From Campylobacteraceae bacterium (lineage in GTDB: Bacteria; Campylobacterota; Campylobacteria; Campylobacterales; Sulfurovaceae), in assembly GCA_027063325.1 (NCBI GenBank), contig JAMOSA010000060.1, positions 1 to 16,432 of the forward strand: 16,432 nt of DNA, written 5' to 3'. Positions 7,756 to 14,678 of this stretch are shown here, in pieces (position 1 is the stretch's first letter; every line of letters begins with the position of its first letter). The position numbers and the translations under genes were made by a program. The notes beneath the pieces are model-generated. The model was not told where the DNA came from. It did not search any database and was given only the letters and a program-made list of their open reading frames with translations.

Positions 7756-9036
7756 CTACCACACCTTACTTTTGTTGAGTTTTTGGAACTCTTCATGACT
7801 TATCTCTGTAACTGTACCATTTTTGATTCTAAAGAAGTGTCTCTTTCCATTTTTCATCTTGAGTAATACTTCATTATCTTTTAAAAATTGTAATACTCCA
7901 TGACCAGTTGCTAGGATATAATCACCCTTTGATGTATCAAACTTTATATCTGCTCTTGTAACAAGGGCTGTTCTTTTCATATTTTTTAGATTTGTATATC
8001 CTGCCCACACCTTCTTAAGAGGTCTAAATACAACTATACCACCCTCTGTTGCAACAGGTTTTTTGACCTCCTCTTTTTTAGTCTTTTCTTTTTTAATCTC
8101 CTCTTTTTGTGGAGTTTGAAGTGCCTCTTTTGGCTTCTCTTTTTTTGCCTTGACCTCTTTTTTAAGGTTACTCTCTTTATTATTTTTTATATTATTTTCT
8201 ATTTTTGGTGTTGTATCTTTTTGCTCTTGGAACTTTGGTATTTCAACAGTTGGTTTATCTACTCTTACAATCTCTGGCATAATATCAGTAAGCCTCAATA
8301 CTTCCATATTCTCTTTGCTAATTTGAATCTCATCTTCTTGTTTTTTTGTCTCTTTTTTGGCTTCTACTTTACTCAACTCTTCAGCTTTAATCTTCTCTAC
8401 CAGTTTATTGGCATCTTCATCTTCAGTATTTTTGGTGTTCTCTTTTTTTTGCTCTACCTTAGGTACATCTGCCTTTTTAGTATCAACTTTTGTTTTTGTG
8501 CTATTTTTTTCTATATCTTTTGCCCACATACCTGTAGTATCATCAGGAATTATGGTTGTTTTATTTATATCTTTTGAAGCTGGTGTAAACCATTTGCCTG
8601 TCATTGAGACTATAGAGTCATAAAAACTCTCTTTTTTGGGAGGAGTTAAGGTGATATTACTCTCCAAATCCTTATTGTTTGCCAAGAAGAAGTACCATGC
8701 TCCATATCCCATTGCTCCAAGTATTGCAAACATCACAAGCTTACCCAAAAATGCTCCAATAAGACTCTCACTCTTTTCTGGAGGAGCTATTGGGACACCT
8801 ATATTTTGATCTTCATCAAAGTTATGCTCTTCATAATAGTTTCTACACTCTCTACGCAAAGCACCAAGATCAATACCATACTCTCTTTCGAGGATATTTA
8901 TAAACCCTAATGCCTGAACCTTTTTAAGCTGTTCCCAATCATGATCCAATAGATACTCAAGGTTCTCTACTGATATTCTTGTTCTTTTACTGATTTCTGA
9001 TATATCATGCTCTTCTACTATTTCACTTAATTGCAT
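7756..9036 (-). CDS. RodZ-like bitopic membrane protein
   Basis: No exact family recalled; the architecture is that of RodZ (426 aa). Residues 8-65 resemble the RodZ helix-turn-helix: ISEISKRTRISVENLEYLL, then DWEQL and GFINILEREYGIDL, where RodZ has a dW..LP..vyaRGFlr.YA..LGLD pattern. One membrane segment follows at about 98-118. Residues 120-330 are a long Lys/Glu/Thr/Pro-rich, probably disordered extracytoplasmic linker with KKE repeats. A compact C-terminal domain spans 332-426 (KVWAGYTNLKN, GDYILATGHG, KNGKRHFF), placed like the beta domain of RodZ. In E. coli RodZ links MreB to the elongasome, so a cell-shape role is plausible but inferred. The ATG lies within the last bases of rlmB (14-base overlap), with AGGA 6 bases upstream. 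A divergent RodZ or a locally conserved envelope protein are both possible. Confidence 0.8.
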   Translation of the reverse strand: MQLSEIVEEHDISEISKRTRISVENLEYLLDHDWEQLKKVQALGFINILEREYGIDLGALRRECRNYYEEHNFDEDQNIGVPIAPPEKSESLIGAFLGKLVMFAILGAMGYGAWYFFLANNKDLESNITLTPPKKESFYDSIVSMTGKWFTPASKDINKTTIIPDDTTGMWAKDIEKNSTKTKVDTKKADVPKVEQKKENTKNTEDEDANKLVEKIKAEELSKVEAKKETKKQEDEIQISKENMEVLRLTDIMPEIVRVDKPTVEIPKFQEQKDTTPKIENNIKNNKESNLKKEVKAKKEKPKEALQTPQKEEIKKEKTKKEEVKKPVATEGGIVVFRPLKKVWAGYTNLKNMKRTALVTRADIKFDTSKGDYILATGHGVLQFLKDNEVLLKMKNGKRHFFRIKNGTVTEISHEEFQKLNKSKVW

Positions 9037-9709
9037 AACTCATCCTATGTAATATTATAGCAGTCGCCACACTCACATTGAGTGAATCAAAAGGGCGATG
9101 CATTGTGATTGAAACAATCTCATCTATATGTGATTTTACCTTTTTGGACAACCCTTTATCCTCACTTCCGACTACCAAAACTCTCTTTTTGGCAAAACTC
9201 TTGTTTTCCACTTCAATACCCTCCATTGAAGCACCATATACCCTGAAACCTGACTGCTTCAACTCATTTAGTGCATCAGCTCCGTTTTTTCTTAAAGCTA
9301 TTGGCATATCAAGCAATGCTCCGGCACTTGTTCTTGCAACTGCTTCAAGATTTAGTGACCCAATACCGGTTACTACCACACTATCAACTCCCAAAGCATA
9401 AGCTGTACGAATAATAGCACCAATATTTCCTGCATCTGTCAAAGTATCCAAAAGCAGTATAAAATCACCACTTTTTACTTCATCAAAAGGTACAAATTCA
9501 ATATCATCAATATCAATCAAAATACCCTGATGGTTACCACCTCTGCTCATACTCTGAGCCCATCTGTTTTCTATAAGTTTTATTTTGCTACCAAACTCTC
9601 TAAACAGATTTTTAGGTAACAGATCTCTTTTTGAGAGATATATTGTGCGTATCTTGCTACTGTGGTGATTTAATGCATATATACAAACTTGTTTTCCATA
9701 AATAATCAT
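9023..9709 (-). CDS. rlmB: 23S rRNA 2'-O-ribose methyltransferase, RlmB/TrmH family
   Basis: SPOUT-class (trefoil-knot) methyltransferase of 228 aa. A short N-terminal substrate-binding domain starts YGKQVCIYAL and contains GGNHQG (57-62). The SPOUT domain has motif 1 GNIGAIIRTAYALG (N95, R101), motif 2 VGSEDKGLS (E183) and motif 3 DSLNVSVATAIILHR (N211). RlmB makes Gm2251 in the 23S P loop; the SpoU/TrmH family also includes tRNA Gm18 enzymes, so the exact target is inferred from the N-terminal domain and its place beside rsmI and rpmE. The ribosome binding site is unclear (AGGG is 11 bases before the ATG). It overlaps the RodZ-like gene by 14 bases. Confidence 0.88.
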   Translation of the reverse strand: MIIYGKQVCIYALNHHSSKIRTIYLSKRDLLPKNLFREFGSKIKLIENRWAQSMSRGGNHQGILIDIDDIEFVPFDEVKSGDFILLLDTLTDAGNIGAIIRTAYALGVDSVVVTGIGSLNLEAVARTSAGALLDMPIALRKNGADALNELKQSGFRVYGASMEGIEVENKSFAKKRVLVVGSEDKGLSKKVKSHIDEIVSITMHRPFDSLNVSVATAIILHRMSYAIK

Positions 9710-9782
9710 AGGTGATTTTACCCTTTTTTTTCTAATAGAAGTCAGCTACTATATAAAAAATTTTATACTATATAGATTATAA
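9710..9782 (-). promoter_or_regulatory. Possible internal promoter and AT-rich inverted repeat
   Basis: The only sizeable gap inside the minus-strand run besides that after rpmE. A TATAAT on the minus strand (9781-9776) sits directly after the rsmI stop and could start transcription near 9769. Downstream is an AT-only inverted repeat (TATAAAA-AA-TTTTATA on the plus strand). No good -35 box is seen. A secondary promoter for rlmB and following genes is possible. Confidence 0.3.
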
Positions 9783-10607
9783 CTACATTTTGCTACTGTT
9801 TTGAATTAGAGTATAACACTCTTTTACAGATTTACCAGTTAGCTTTGCTACGATTTTTGCTTTTGGTTTTGGAGGGATGTCCAAAGTCATAACTTCAGCC
9901 AAACTCATAGATGGTTCTACCTCTGTATTACCTTTGACTATCACTACCCATTCACCCTTGATTGTAGTATCTTTTAGCAACTCATACAGATATATGGCAT
10001 TGCCTCTATAGTAGCGTTGATACTGTTTTGTAAGCTCTTTTGCCAAAAAGAGTTCTCTTTGTGGCACCATAATAGCAAGAGACTCTAGTAACTTTAATAA
10101 TCTGTGTGGTGATTCATAGAGTATTATATCAATATTTGATGAGAGTACTTCTGCTAGTGCCAAACTTCTACTACTTCCTTGATGTGGCAAAAATGCTTTA
10201 AAACAAAACTTTCCACTCTCAAATCCACTTGCGGCATAAGCTACACTCAAGGCAGTAGCTCCAGGGAGTACATCATACTCTATACCATTTTCTATTGCAT
10301 ACTCTACAAGTTTTTGACCAGGATCTGAGATTGCAGGCATACCAGCATCACTCATATAGAGAACTTTTTCACTATGTAACCTATCCTTAATATCTTTAAT
10401 TCTATTTTCAAAGTTATGTTCATGAAGGGAAAGAAGTTGTACTTTTGGTTCTTTTGAGAGTATATTCCGCTGATATAACAGATAAATAAGCCTCTTTGTT
10501 ACTCTTGTATCTTCACATAATATAAGTGAAGCAGACTCAATAGCTTTTAAAGCTCTTATTGTAATATCTTCTAAGTTCCCTATTGGAGTAGGTACTAATG
10601 TAAGCAT
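9783..10607 (-). CDS. rsmI: 16S rRNA (cytidine-1402-2'-O)-methyltransferase RsmI
   Basis: Tetrapyrrole-methylase-fold enzyme (274 aa, normal length) that uses SAM to 2'-O-methylate C1402 of 16S rRNA at the P site. Signatures are VPTPIGNLEDIT at the N-terminus (5-16), CEDTR (31-35), SLHEHN (60-65), the SAM-binding SDAGMPAISDPG (86-97), LPGATALSVAYAASG near 118-132, and YESPHRL. The C-terminal KPKAKIVAKLTGKSVKECY helix pair is also typical. No Shine-Dalgarno is visible before the ATG; a hairpin lies between it and rpmE, 52 bases upstream. It is part of a ribosome-maturation group with rpmE and rlmB. Confidence 0.96.
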   Translation of the reverse strand: MLTLVPTPIGNLEDITIRALKAIESASLILCEDTRVTKRLIYLLYQRNILSKEPKVQLLSLHEHNFENRIKDIKDRLHSEKVLYMSDAGMPAISDPGQKLVEYAIENGIEYDVLPGATALSVAYAASGFESGKFCFKAFLPHQGSSRSLALAEVLSSNIDIILYESPHRLLKLLESLAIMVPQRELFLAKELTKQYQRYYRGNAIYLYELLKDTTIKGEWVVIVKGNTEVEPSMSLAEVMTLDIPPKPKAKIVAKLTGKSVKECYTLIQNSSKM

Positions 10608-10618
10608 ATATCAAATTG

Positions 10619-10651
10619 GGGAGTACACCAAAACATAAATGTAGTACTCCT
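10619..10651 (-). repeat. Hairpin between rpmE and rsmI
   Basis: Perfect arms GGAGTAC (10620-10626) and GTACTCC (10644-10650) enclose a 17-base loop in which ACAT and ATGT can also pair. In the minus-strand transcript it lies 9 bases after the rpmE stop and 12 bases before the rsmI ATG. No T run follows, so it is not a classic terminator. It could protect or separate the abundant rpmE message, or hold back rsmI translation. Confidence 0.5.
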
Positions 10652-10659
10652 CCTTTAAA

Positions 10660-10860
10660 TTAAGAGAGTTTATACTTGCTCTTAAACTTCTCAACACGAC
10701 CTGTGGCATCAACAATCTTTTCAGAACCTGTAAAGAATGGATGGCACTCATTACAAATATCAATTGACATTTCAGGCTTGTTTGAACGAACCACAAACTG
10801 ATTACCACAAGCACAAGATACTTTACACTCCATATACTCTGGATGAATACCTTTTTTCAT
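10660..10860 (-). CDS. rpmE: 50S ribosomal protein L31, zinc-binding form
   Basis: Small ribosomal protein (66 aa) of the large subunit bridging to the small subunit. The MKKGIHPEY start and FFTGSEKIVDATGRVEKFKSKY body are diagnostic. It is the C+ form: C16, C18 (SCACG), C36 and C39 (ICNECH) make the zinc site, numbering from the chosen Met. The start is placed at the second of two adjacent ATGs (10860-10858), because AGGT at 10870-10867 is 6 bases from it and only 3 from the first, and because the family begins MKK rather than MMKK. Zn-dependent replacement by a C-minus paralogue is known in other bacteria; none is seen here. It has its own likely promoter 24 bases upstream. Confidence 0.97.
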   Translation of the reverse strand: MKKGIHPEYMECKVSCACGNQFVVRSNKPEMSIDICNECHPFFTGSEKIVDATGRVEKFKSKYKLS

Positions 10861-10879
10861 CATAATACCTTTTATATTG

Positions 10880-10993
10880 GAAAATTATACAAGCGATGGG
10901 CAACCAACCCATTCTGATACACTATTAGTGTACCCTTCCGCTGTCATAAACAGGGGTCGCTGCAACGCTCTTTGGCGAGACAACACTTTTAGG
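10880..10993 (-). ncRNA. Unidentified structured RNA or rpmE leader
   Basis: A noncoding stretch, richer in G and C than its surroundings, behind a good minus-strand TATAAT box. It folds into successive hairpins. In plus coordinates these are: CGC 10966-10968 with GCG 10975-10977 (weak); a bipartite stem CTGT 10941-10944 with ACAG 10950-10953, closed by ACCC 10932-10935 with GGGT 10954-10957 and a CGGAA bulge on the RNA; a perfect TACACT-ATT-AGTGTA at 10918-10932 (sharing base 10932 with the previous stem, so one pair must yield); and ATGGG 10896-10900 with CCCAT 10908-10912. No U-run terminator follows and no open frame was found. It may be an independent small RNA or an autoregulatory L31 leader; analogous rpmE leaders are known in other phyla. 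I could not match it to 4.5S RNA, 6S RNA, RNase P RNA or a riboswitch I know. Confidence 0.45.
10884..10889 (-). promoter_or_regulatory. Likely rpmE promoter -10 box
   Basis: Minus-strand TATAAT (10889-10884) preceded by CTTG. It would place the transcript start near 10877, leaving a leader of about 17 bases that contains the ribosome binding site. No clear -35 box, as is usual for Campylobacterota sigma-70 promoters. It lies at the end of the structured RNA segment, so rpmE may be read from here, from the box at 11005-11000, or both. Confidence 0.55.
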
Positions 10994-10999
10994 GGGCGT

Positions 11000-11005
11000 A
11001 TTATA
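11000..11005 (-). promoter_or_regulatory. -10 box for the structured RNA upstream of rpmE
   Basis: Minus-strand TATAAT (11005-11000) preceded by TTTGGG and a T-rich TTTTTAAGCTCATTT stretch, the layout typical of Campylobacterota sigma-70 promoters (periodic T-rich element instead of a -35 box). The predicted start is near 10993. Confidence 0.65.
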
Positions 11006-11038
11006 CCCAAATGAGCTTAAAAATGACTTTATACTTTC

Positions 11039-11063
11039 TACGCAGTAAAACTTTATCTGCGTA
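11039..11063. repeat. Strong inverted repeat in divergent intergenic region
   Basis: TACGCAG (11039-11045) and CTGCGTA (11057-11063) are perfect 7-base arms. The inner TAAA and TTTA also pair around AC, giving an 11-pair hairpin with one bulged T. It lies between the minus-strand promoter at 11005 and the plus-strand cdsA promoter at 11132. It could be a DNA operator for both, or a hairpin in a transcript starting at a plus-strand TATACT at 11030-11035. No T run follows on either strand. Confidence 0.6.
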
Positions 11064-11131
11064 ACATCACCTCCTGACTCTTTTGAGTATTATTAAAGTG
11101 TTAATTTTGTATCCTTTTACCAATATAAAGA

Positions 11132-11137
11132 TATAAT
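11132..11137 (+). promoter_or_regulatory. Likely cdsA operon promoter -10 box
   Basis: TATAAT preceded by an A/T-rich stretch (CCAATATAAAGA). The transcript would start near 11144 and the cdsA ATG follows about 25 bases later. No convincing -35 hexamer. Probably drives cdsA, dxr, the hydrolase and tsaD. Confidence 0.6.
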
Positions 11138-11168
11138 ACACCAAAACTGTATAAAGTTGGGGTAACTT

Positions 11169-11930
11169 ATGAAAAACATCAGTGAGCATAGTGACAGAAT
11201 CAAGACAGCTGTTGTGATACTCTTGGCAGTTGGTGCAGTAGGTTTGGCAAATAACGGCTTTTTGACATGGTTGTTTTTGGGTACCATATATATGGTAGGA
11301 TTCAAAGAGGCTTTAAAGCTTGTATCAATAGATGATAACAGATTGTATATATTTCCTGTATCTATATGGATACTTACTCCATTTTATCCTCACCCTTCAG
11401 ATTTGCTTATAGCTTCAATTGCAATTATGGGAGCAGTGATAGCTTATAAACATCTATTTGAAGCAAAATCAATTATACCTATACTCTATCCTGGTATTGG
11501 TATAGTATATGCTTGGATGCTCTTTAGAGAGTACAATATGCTATCACTTCTATGGCTAGTTGTAGTTGTGGCTTTAACTGATACAGGTGCTTATTATACA
11601 GGTAAAAAGTTTGGCAAAACTCCATTTTCTCCAACTTCACCCAAAAAGACAAAAGAGGGTGTAATAGGTGGTATCATAATAGGCTCACTTGGTGGAACAC
11701 TAGTAATGATAGGAGATTCTAATATATTTATAAATGCCATATTTATAGCTCTGTTTACATCAATTGCTTCAATATTTGGAGATCTGTTTGAGAGTTGGCT
11801 CAAAAGAGAAGCAGGAGTAAAAGATAGTGGAGACATACTGCCAGGACACGGCGGAATACTAGATAGAATTGATGGTTATATATTTGCATCAGTTACACTC
11901 TATATTATGTTAAAAATAACAGGTTCATAA
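11169..11930 (+). CDS. cdsA: Phosphatidate cytidylyltransferase
   Basis: Integral membrane enzyme (253 aa) making CDP-diacylglycerol from CTP and phosphatidic acid, the precursor of all the cell's phospholipids. Hydrophobic segments recur across the protein, for example 12-42, 58-74, 78-95, 101-117, 125-140, 163-182 and 186-203. The cytosolic conserved parts are LTDTGAYYTGKKFGK (D138) with SPKKT (157-161), and the CdsA signature from S209 to D235: SWLKR, VKDSGDILPGHGG, then LDRID. The metal- and nucleotide-binding aspartates D219, D232 and D235 are present. A GGGG motif 7 bases upstream serves as a weak ribosome binding site. It is first of four plus-strand genes; dxr follows 3 bases after the stop. 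Confidence 0.96.
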   Translation: MKNISEHSDRIKTAVVILLAVGAVGLANNGFLTWLFLGTIYMVGFKEALKLVSIDDNRLYIFPVSIWILTPFYPHPSDLLIASIAIMGAVIAYKHLFEAKSIIPILYPGIGIVYAWMLFREYNMLSLLWLVVVVALTDTGAYYTGKKFGKTPFSPTSPKKTKEGVIGGIIIGSLGGTLVMIGDSNIFINAIFIALFTSIASIFGDLFESWLKREAGVKDSGDILPGHGGILDRIDGYIFASVTLYIMLKITGS

Positions 11931-11933
11931 AAT

Positions 11934-13052
11934 ATGATTGATTATAAAAACAAAGATATGATAGATTCAATAGTACTGCTTGGCTCAACAGGCTCAATAG
12001 GTGCAAATAGTTTAAAGATCTGCAAAAAATACAATATCGAAATAGAAGCACTAGTTGCTGGTAGAAATATAGAGTTGCTTAATTGGCAAATAGCTCACTA
12101 CAAACCAAAATATGTAGCTGTAGCAGATGAGCAGACAGCTTCAAAGGTTGAATTTAAAGGCAGAGTATTTTATGGTCCTGAAGGTATTTTGGAAGTAATA
12201 GAAAGAAGCAAAAGCAAAATGGTAGTAAATAGTCTTGTAGGATATAGTGGCTTAGAACCTACAAAACATGCTCTTTTACTTGGCAAAAAGGTAGCTTTGG
12301 CAAACAAAGAATCACTTGTAATTGCAGGAGCATTTTTAGATACCAGTAGAATTACTCCAATTGATAGTGAGCATTTTGGATTGTGGTATCTACTAAATGG
12401 TCGTAAAACAAACAGACTTATAATTACTGCAAGTGGAGGTGCTTTTAGAGATATGAGTATCTCTCAAATTGAAAAGGCTACATACAAAGATGCTCTAAAA
12501 CATCCAAACTGGAGTATGGGTGATAAAATCACTATTGATAGTGCCACAATGGCAAATAAACTCTTTGAACTCTTAGAGGCTAGATGGCTGTTTGATACAA
12601 CAGATATAGATGCCTATATAGAAAAAAAATCACTAATACATGCTTTGGTTGAATTTAAAGATGGTTCAACTACTGCACACTTTGCAGATATAAGTATGGA
12701 GTTACCTATAGCATTTGCACTTCTTGGAGAAGTCAATGAGAAAATTTTATCAAATATAAATCTACTAAAGATAGGAAGTATAGAGTTTTTGCCTATTACA
12801 ACAGATAGATATCCTTTGTGGAATATCAAAGAGTCTCTTCTTGAGAATCCAAAAAGAGGTGTAGTTCTAAATGCTGCAAATGAGATGGCTATTGAGAAGT
12901 TTAAAAGAGGTGAATGCAACTTTTTTGGATTGTGTGATATGGTAGTAGAGGCTTATGAACACTTCCATAGATTGATTCCAGAATCAATGAGTGATATACC
13001 AGAAATTGATGCAGAAGTAAGAAACTATATATTGCACTCTTCAAGAAAATAA
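11934..13052 (+). CDS. dxr: 1-deoxy-D-xylulose 5-phosphate reductoisomerase
   Basis: Second step of the MEP isoprenoid pathway: rearranges and reduces DXP to 2-C-methyl-D-erythritol 4-phosphate with NADPH (372 aa). The NADPH motif GSTGSIG is at 17-23, LANKES at 122-127, and the metal ligands are D144 and E146 (PIDSEHFG) and E212 in MANKLFELLEARW, which also holds N208 and K209. KHPNWSMG (189-196) is the flexible substrate loop. The N-terminus is uncertain: an ATG at residue 9 gives a start closer to short relatives, and neither start has a strong Shine-Dalgarno. The ATG lies 3 bases after cdsA, so coupling is likely. Confidence 0.96.
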   Translation: MIDYKNKDMIDSIVLLGSTGSIGANSLKICKKYNIEIEALVAGRNIELLNWQIAHYKPKYVAVADEQTASKVEFKGRVFYGPEGILEVIERSKSKMVVNSLVGYSGLEPTKHALLLGKKVALANKESLVIAGAFLDTSRITPIDSEHFGLWYLLNGRKTNRLIITASGGAFRDMSISQIEKATYKDALKHPNWSMGDKITIDSATMANKLFELLEARWLFDTTDIDAYIEKKSLIHALVEFKDGSTTAHFADISMELPIAFALLGEVNEKILSNINLLKIGSIEFLPITTDRYPLWNIKESLLENPKRGVVLNAANEMAIEKFKRGECNFFGLCDMVVEAYEHFHRLIPESMSDIPEIDAEVRNYILHSSRK

Positions 13053-13057
13053 CAAAG

Positions 13058-13606
13058 ATGAGAGTATTAATTTTACATGGATGGGGAGGCAGTGACTATC
13101 CACACTGGCAAGCTATACTATCTGCAAAAATTGCATGTAGCTATGGTACTGTATCTTTTCCTCTCATTCAACACCCACACTTTCCCCATCTAAACCGTTG
13201 GAAAAGAGAGATTTTAAATCATATTGAGAGTTTTAAACCCAATATAGTAGTATGCCACTCACTGGCAAACAGTGTATGGTTTCATCTATTGCTTGACAAC
13301 AAAGCTCCATATCTTGACAAACTCTATATAGTAGCACCACCGAGTATGAACACAAAACATGATATGTTAAGCAGTTTTTTCCCCATAAAGGTACCAAAAT
13401 CACTAAATGCCAAAGAGGCTATAGTAGTAGTCTCAGATAATGATCCATGGATAGATTTAACAGAAGCTGACTACTTGGCAAAAAGCTGGGGAGTACCTCT
13501 AAAGATATTAAAAGAAGCCGGTCATATAAATATTGAGAGTGGTTATGGTCAATGGAATTGGATAGAAAATGAGATATTAAAAGGAGAAAAATGTCACTGT
13601 TGCTAA
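13058..13606 (+). CDS. RBBP9/YdeN-family serine hydrolase
   Basis: Small alpha/beta hydrolase (182 aa). The N-terminus MRVLILHGWGGSDYPHWQ is typical of the RBBP9/YdeN (DUF452-like 'serine hydrolase') family. The nucleophile elbow is CHSLANS with Ser68, the acid is Asp129 in SDNDPW, and the base is His156 in EAGHINIESGYGQW. No signal peptide or membrane segment is seen, so it is cytosolic. The substrate is unknown; RBBP9 acts as a peptide or ester hydrolase. It starts 5 bases after dxr and overlaps tsaD by 16 bases. The overlap forces the last codons to read KCHCC, which is probably an accident of frame sharing rather than a metal site. Confidence 0.9.
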   Translation: MRVLILHGWGGSDYPHWQAILSAKIACSYGTVSFPLIQHPHFPHLNRWKREILNHIESFKPNIVVCHSLANSVWFHLLLDNKAPYLDKLYIVAPPSMNTKHDMLSSFFPIKVPKSLNAKEAIVVVSDNDPWIDLTEADYLAKSWGVPLKILKEAGHINIESGYGQWNWIENEILKGEKCHCC

Positions 13607-14610
13607 GTATTGAATCAAGTTGTGATGACAGTTCTATTGCAGTTACTGATATACAAAGCTACAAACTGCTATTTCATAAAAAACTTTCACAAGAGGATAA
13701 ACATTCACAGTATGGAGGTGTAGTACCAGAACTTGCCAGCAGACTACATGCAGTGGCTTTACCTCAACTTTTGGATAATGTTTTAGAGTATTTGCCAAAT
13801 ATATCAGCTGTTGCAGTTACAACAAAACCGGGACTTTCAGTAACACTCAATGAGGGTGTAATGATGGCAAAAACTCTCTCTGTACTCAAAAACATTCCAA
13901 TTATTCCCATTCACCATCTAAAGGGGCATATATATTCACTCTTTATTGAAAAAGAGACAAAATTTCCTATGTTGATACTCCTAATATCCGGAGGTCATAC
14001 CATGTTGATTAGAGCAGATTCTCTAAATAATATGCATATATTGGCAACAAGTATGGATGACAGTGTGGGAGAGAGTTTTGATAAAGTAGCAAAGATGCTG
14101 GGAGAGGGGTATCCGGGTGGTCCAATAGTTGAAAGGTTGGCAACTCAAGGAGACAGTAGAAAATATCCTATGCCAATACCACTTAGAAACTCACCTCTTA
14201 TTGCCTTTTCACTCTCAGGATTGAAAAATGCTGTAAGAGTACAAATAGAAAGACTTGGTGGAGTTGAGAAACTCACATATCAAGATAAGTGTGATATATC
14301 AGCCTCATTTCAACAAGCAGTTATAGAGCATCTGTTACAAAAGAGTAAAAAGGTATTTGCTACACAAAGTATAAAAGAGTTTGCAATTGTCGGAGGAGCT
14401 GCAGCAAATAAAGCTATCAAAAGCAGTTTTAATGCTTTGTGCAACACTTTTGGCAAGAGACTTCATACAGTCAAAATGGAGTACTGTTCAGATAATGCTG
14501 CAATGATAGGTAGATGTGGTATAGATGCCCTAAAAAACGGACTTGTGGAAGAGGCTGAGAATATAAAAGTGGGAGCAAGTTGCAAATTGCAATCAGGAGA
14601 TAAATTGTAA
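13591..14610 (+). CDS. tsaD: tRNA N6-adenosine threonylcarbamoyltransferase TsaD
   Basis: Transfers the threonylcarbamoyl group to A37 of ANN-decoding tRNAs (t6A), acting with TsaB, TsaC and TsaE, which are not in this window (339 aa, full length). It has the ASKHA start SIESSCDDSSIAV, YGGVVPELASRLH (41-53), the metal-binding HHLKGH with H109 and H113, LISGGHTML (132-140), GESFDKVAKMLG (160-171), FSLSGLKNAV, GGAAANKA (268-275), and the third metal ligand D301 in SDNAAMIG. AGGAG lies 4-5 bases before the ATG, inside the end of the hydrolase gene. The tmRNA promoter begins just after its stop. Confidence 0.97.
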   Translation: MSLLLSIESSCDDSSIAVTDIQSYKLLFHKKLSQEDKHSQYGGVVPELASRLHAVALPQLLDNVLEYLPNISAVAVTTKPGLSVTLNEGVMMAKTLSVLKNIPIIPIHHLKGHIYSLFIEKETKFPMLILLISGGHTMLIRADSLNNMHILATSMDDSVGESFDKVAKMLGEGYPGGPIVERLATQGDSRKYPMPIPLRNSPLIAFSLSGLKNAVRVQIERLGGVEKLTYQDKCDISASFQQAVIEHLLQKSKKVFATQSIKEFAIVGGAAANKAIKSSFNALCNTFGKRLHTVKMEYCSDNAAMIGRCGIDALKNGLVEEAENIKVGASCKLQSGDKL

Positions 14611-14625
14611 TAATCACTTATAAAC

Positions 14626-14654
14626 TTGACAATTAAAAAATTTGCTGATAATAT
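14626..14654 (+). promoter_or_regulatory. Near-consensus ssrA promoter
   Basis: TTGACA at 14626-14631, a 17-base spacer, and TAATAT at 14649-14654 with an upstream TG (extended -10). This is the only perfect -35 hexamer noticed at a promoter position in the window, fitting a highly expressed stable RNA. Transcription should start near 14661, leaving an 18-base leader removed by RNase P at 14679. Confidence 0.8.
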
Positions 14655-14678
14655 TGCTGTTGATTCATATCACAATAT

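Noticed and set aside
8107..8577. 156-codon plus-strand open frame
   Set aside because: It lies opposite the Lys/Glu-rich linker of the RodZ-like gene; the Phe/Leu/Cys-rich translation is the mirror of AAA/GAA codons, with no ribosome binding site or family match.
9724..9780. Rho-independent terminator between rsmI and rlmB
   Set aside because: The inverted repeat is entirely A/T and the T tract is on the wrong side for minus-strand transcription.
10611..10814. 67-codon minus-strand frame overlapping rpmE
   Set aside because: Out-of-frame shadow of L31; the rpmE frame carries the zinc-site cysteines and family motifs.
10880..10993. 4.5S SRP RNA (ffs) on the minus strand
   Set aside because: It contains CTGTTTA and a GGAA, as 4.5S RNA does, but the bases around the GGAA cannot form the conserved domain IV stem and the AGCAG side of the symmetric loop is absent.
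11117..11305. 62-codon minus-strand frame opposite the cdsA start
   Set aside because: Overlaps the conserved cdsA N-terminus and its promoter; no homology signature and no ribosome binding site.
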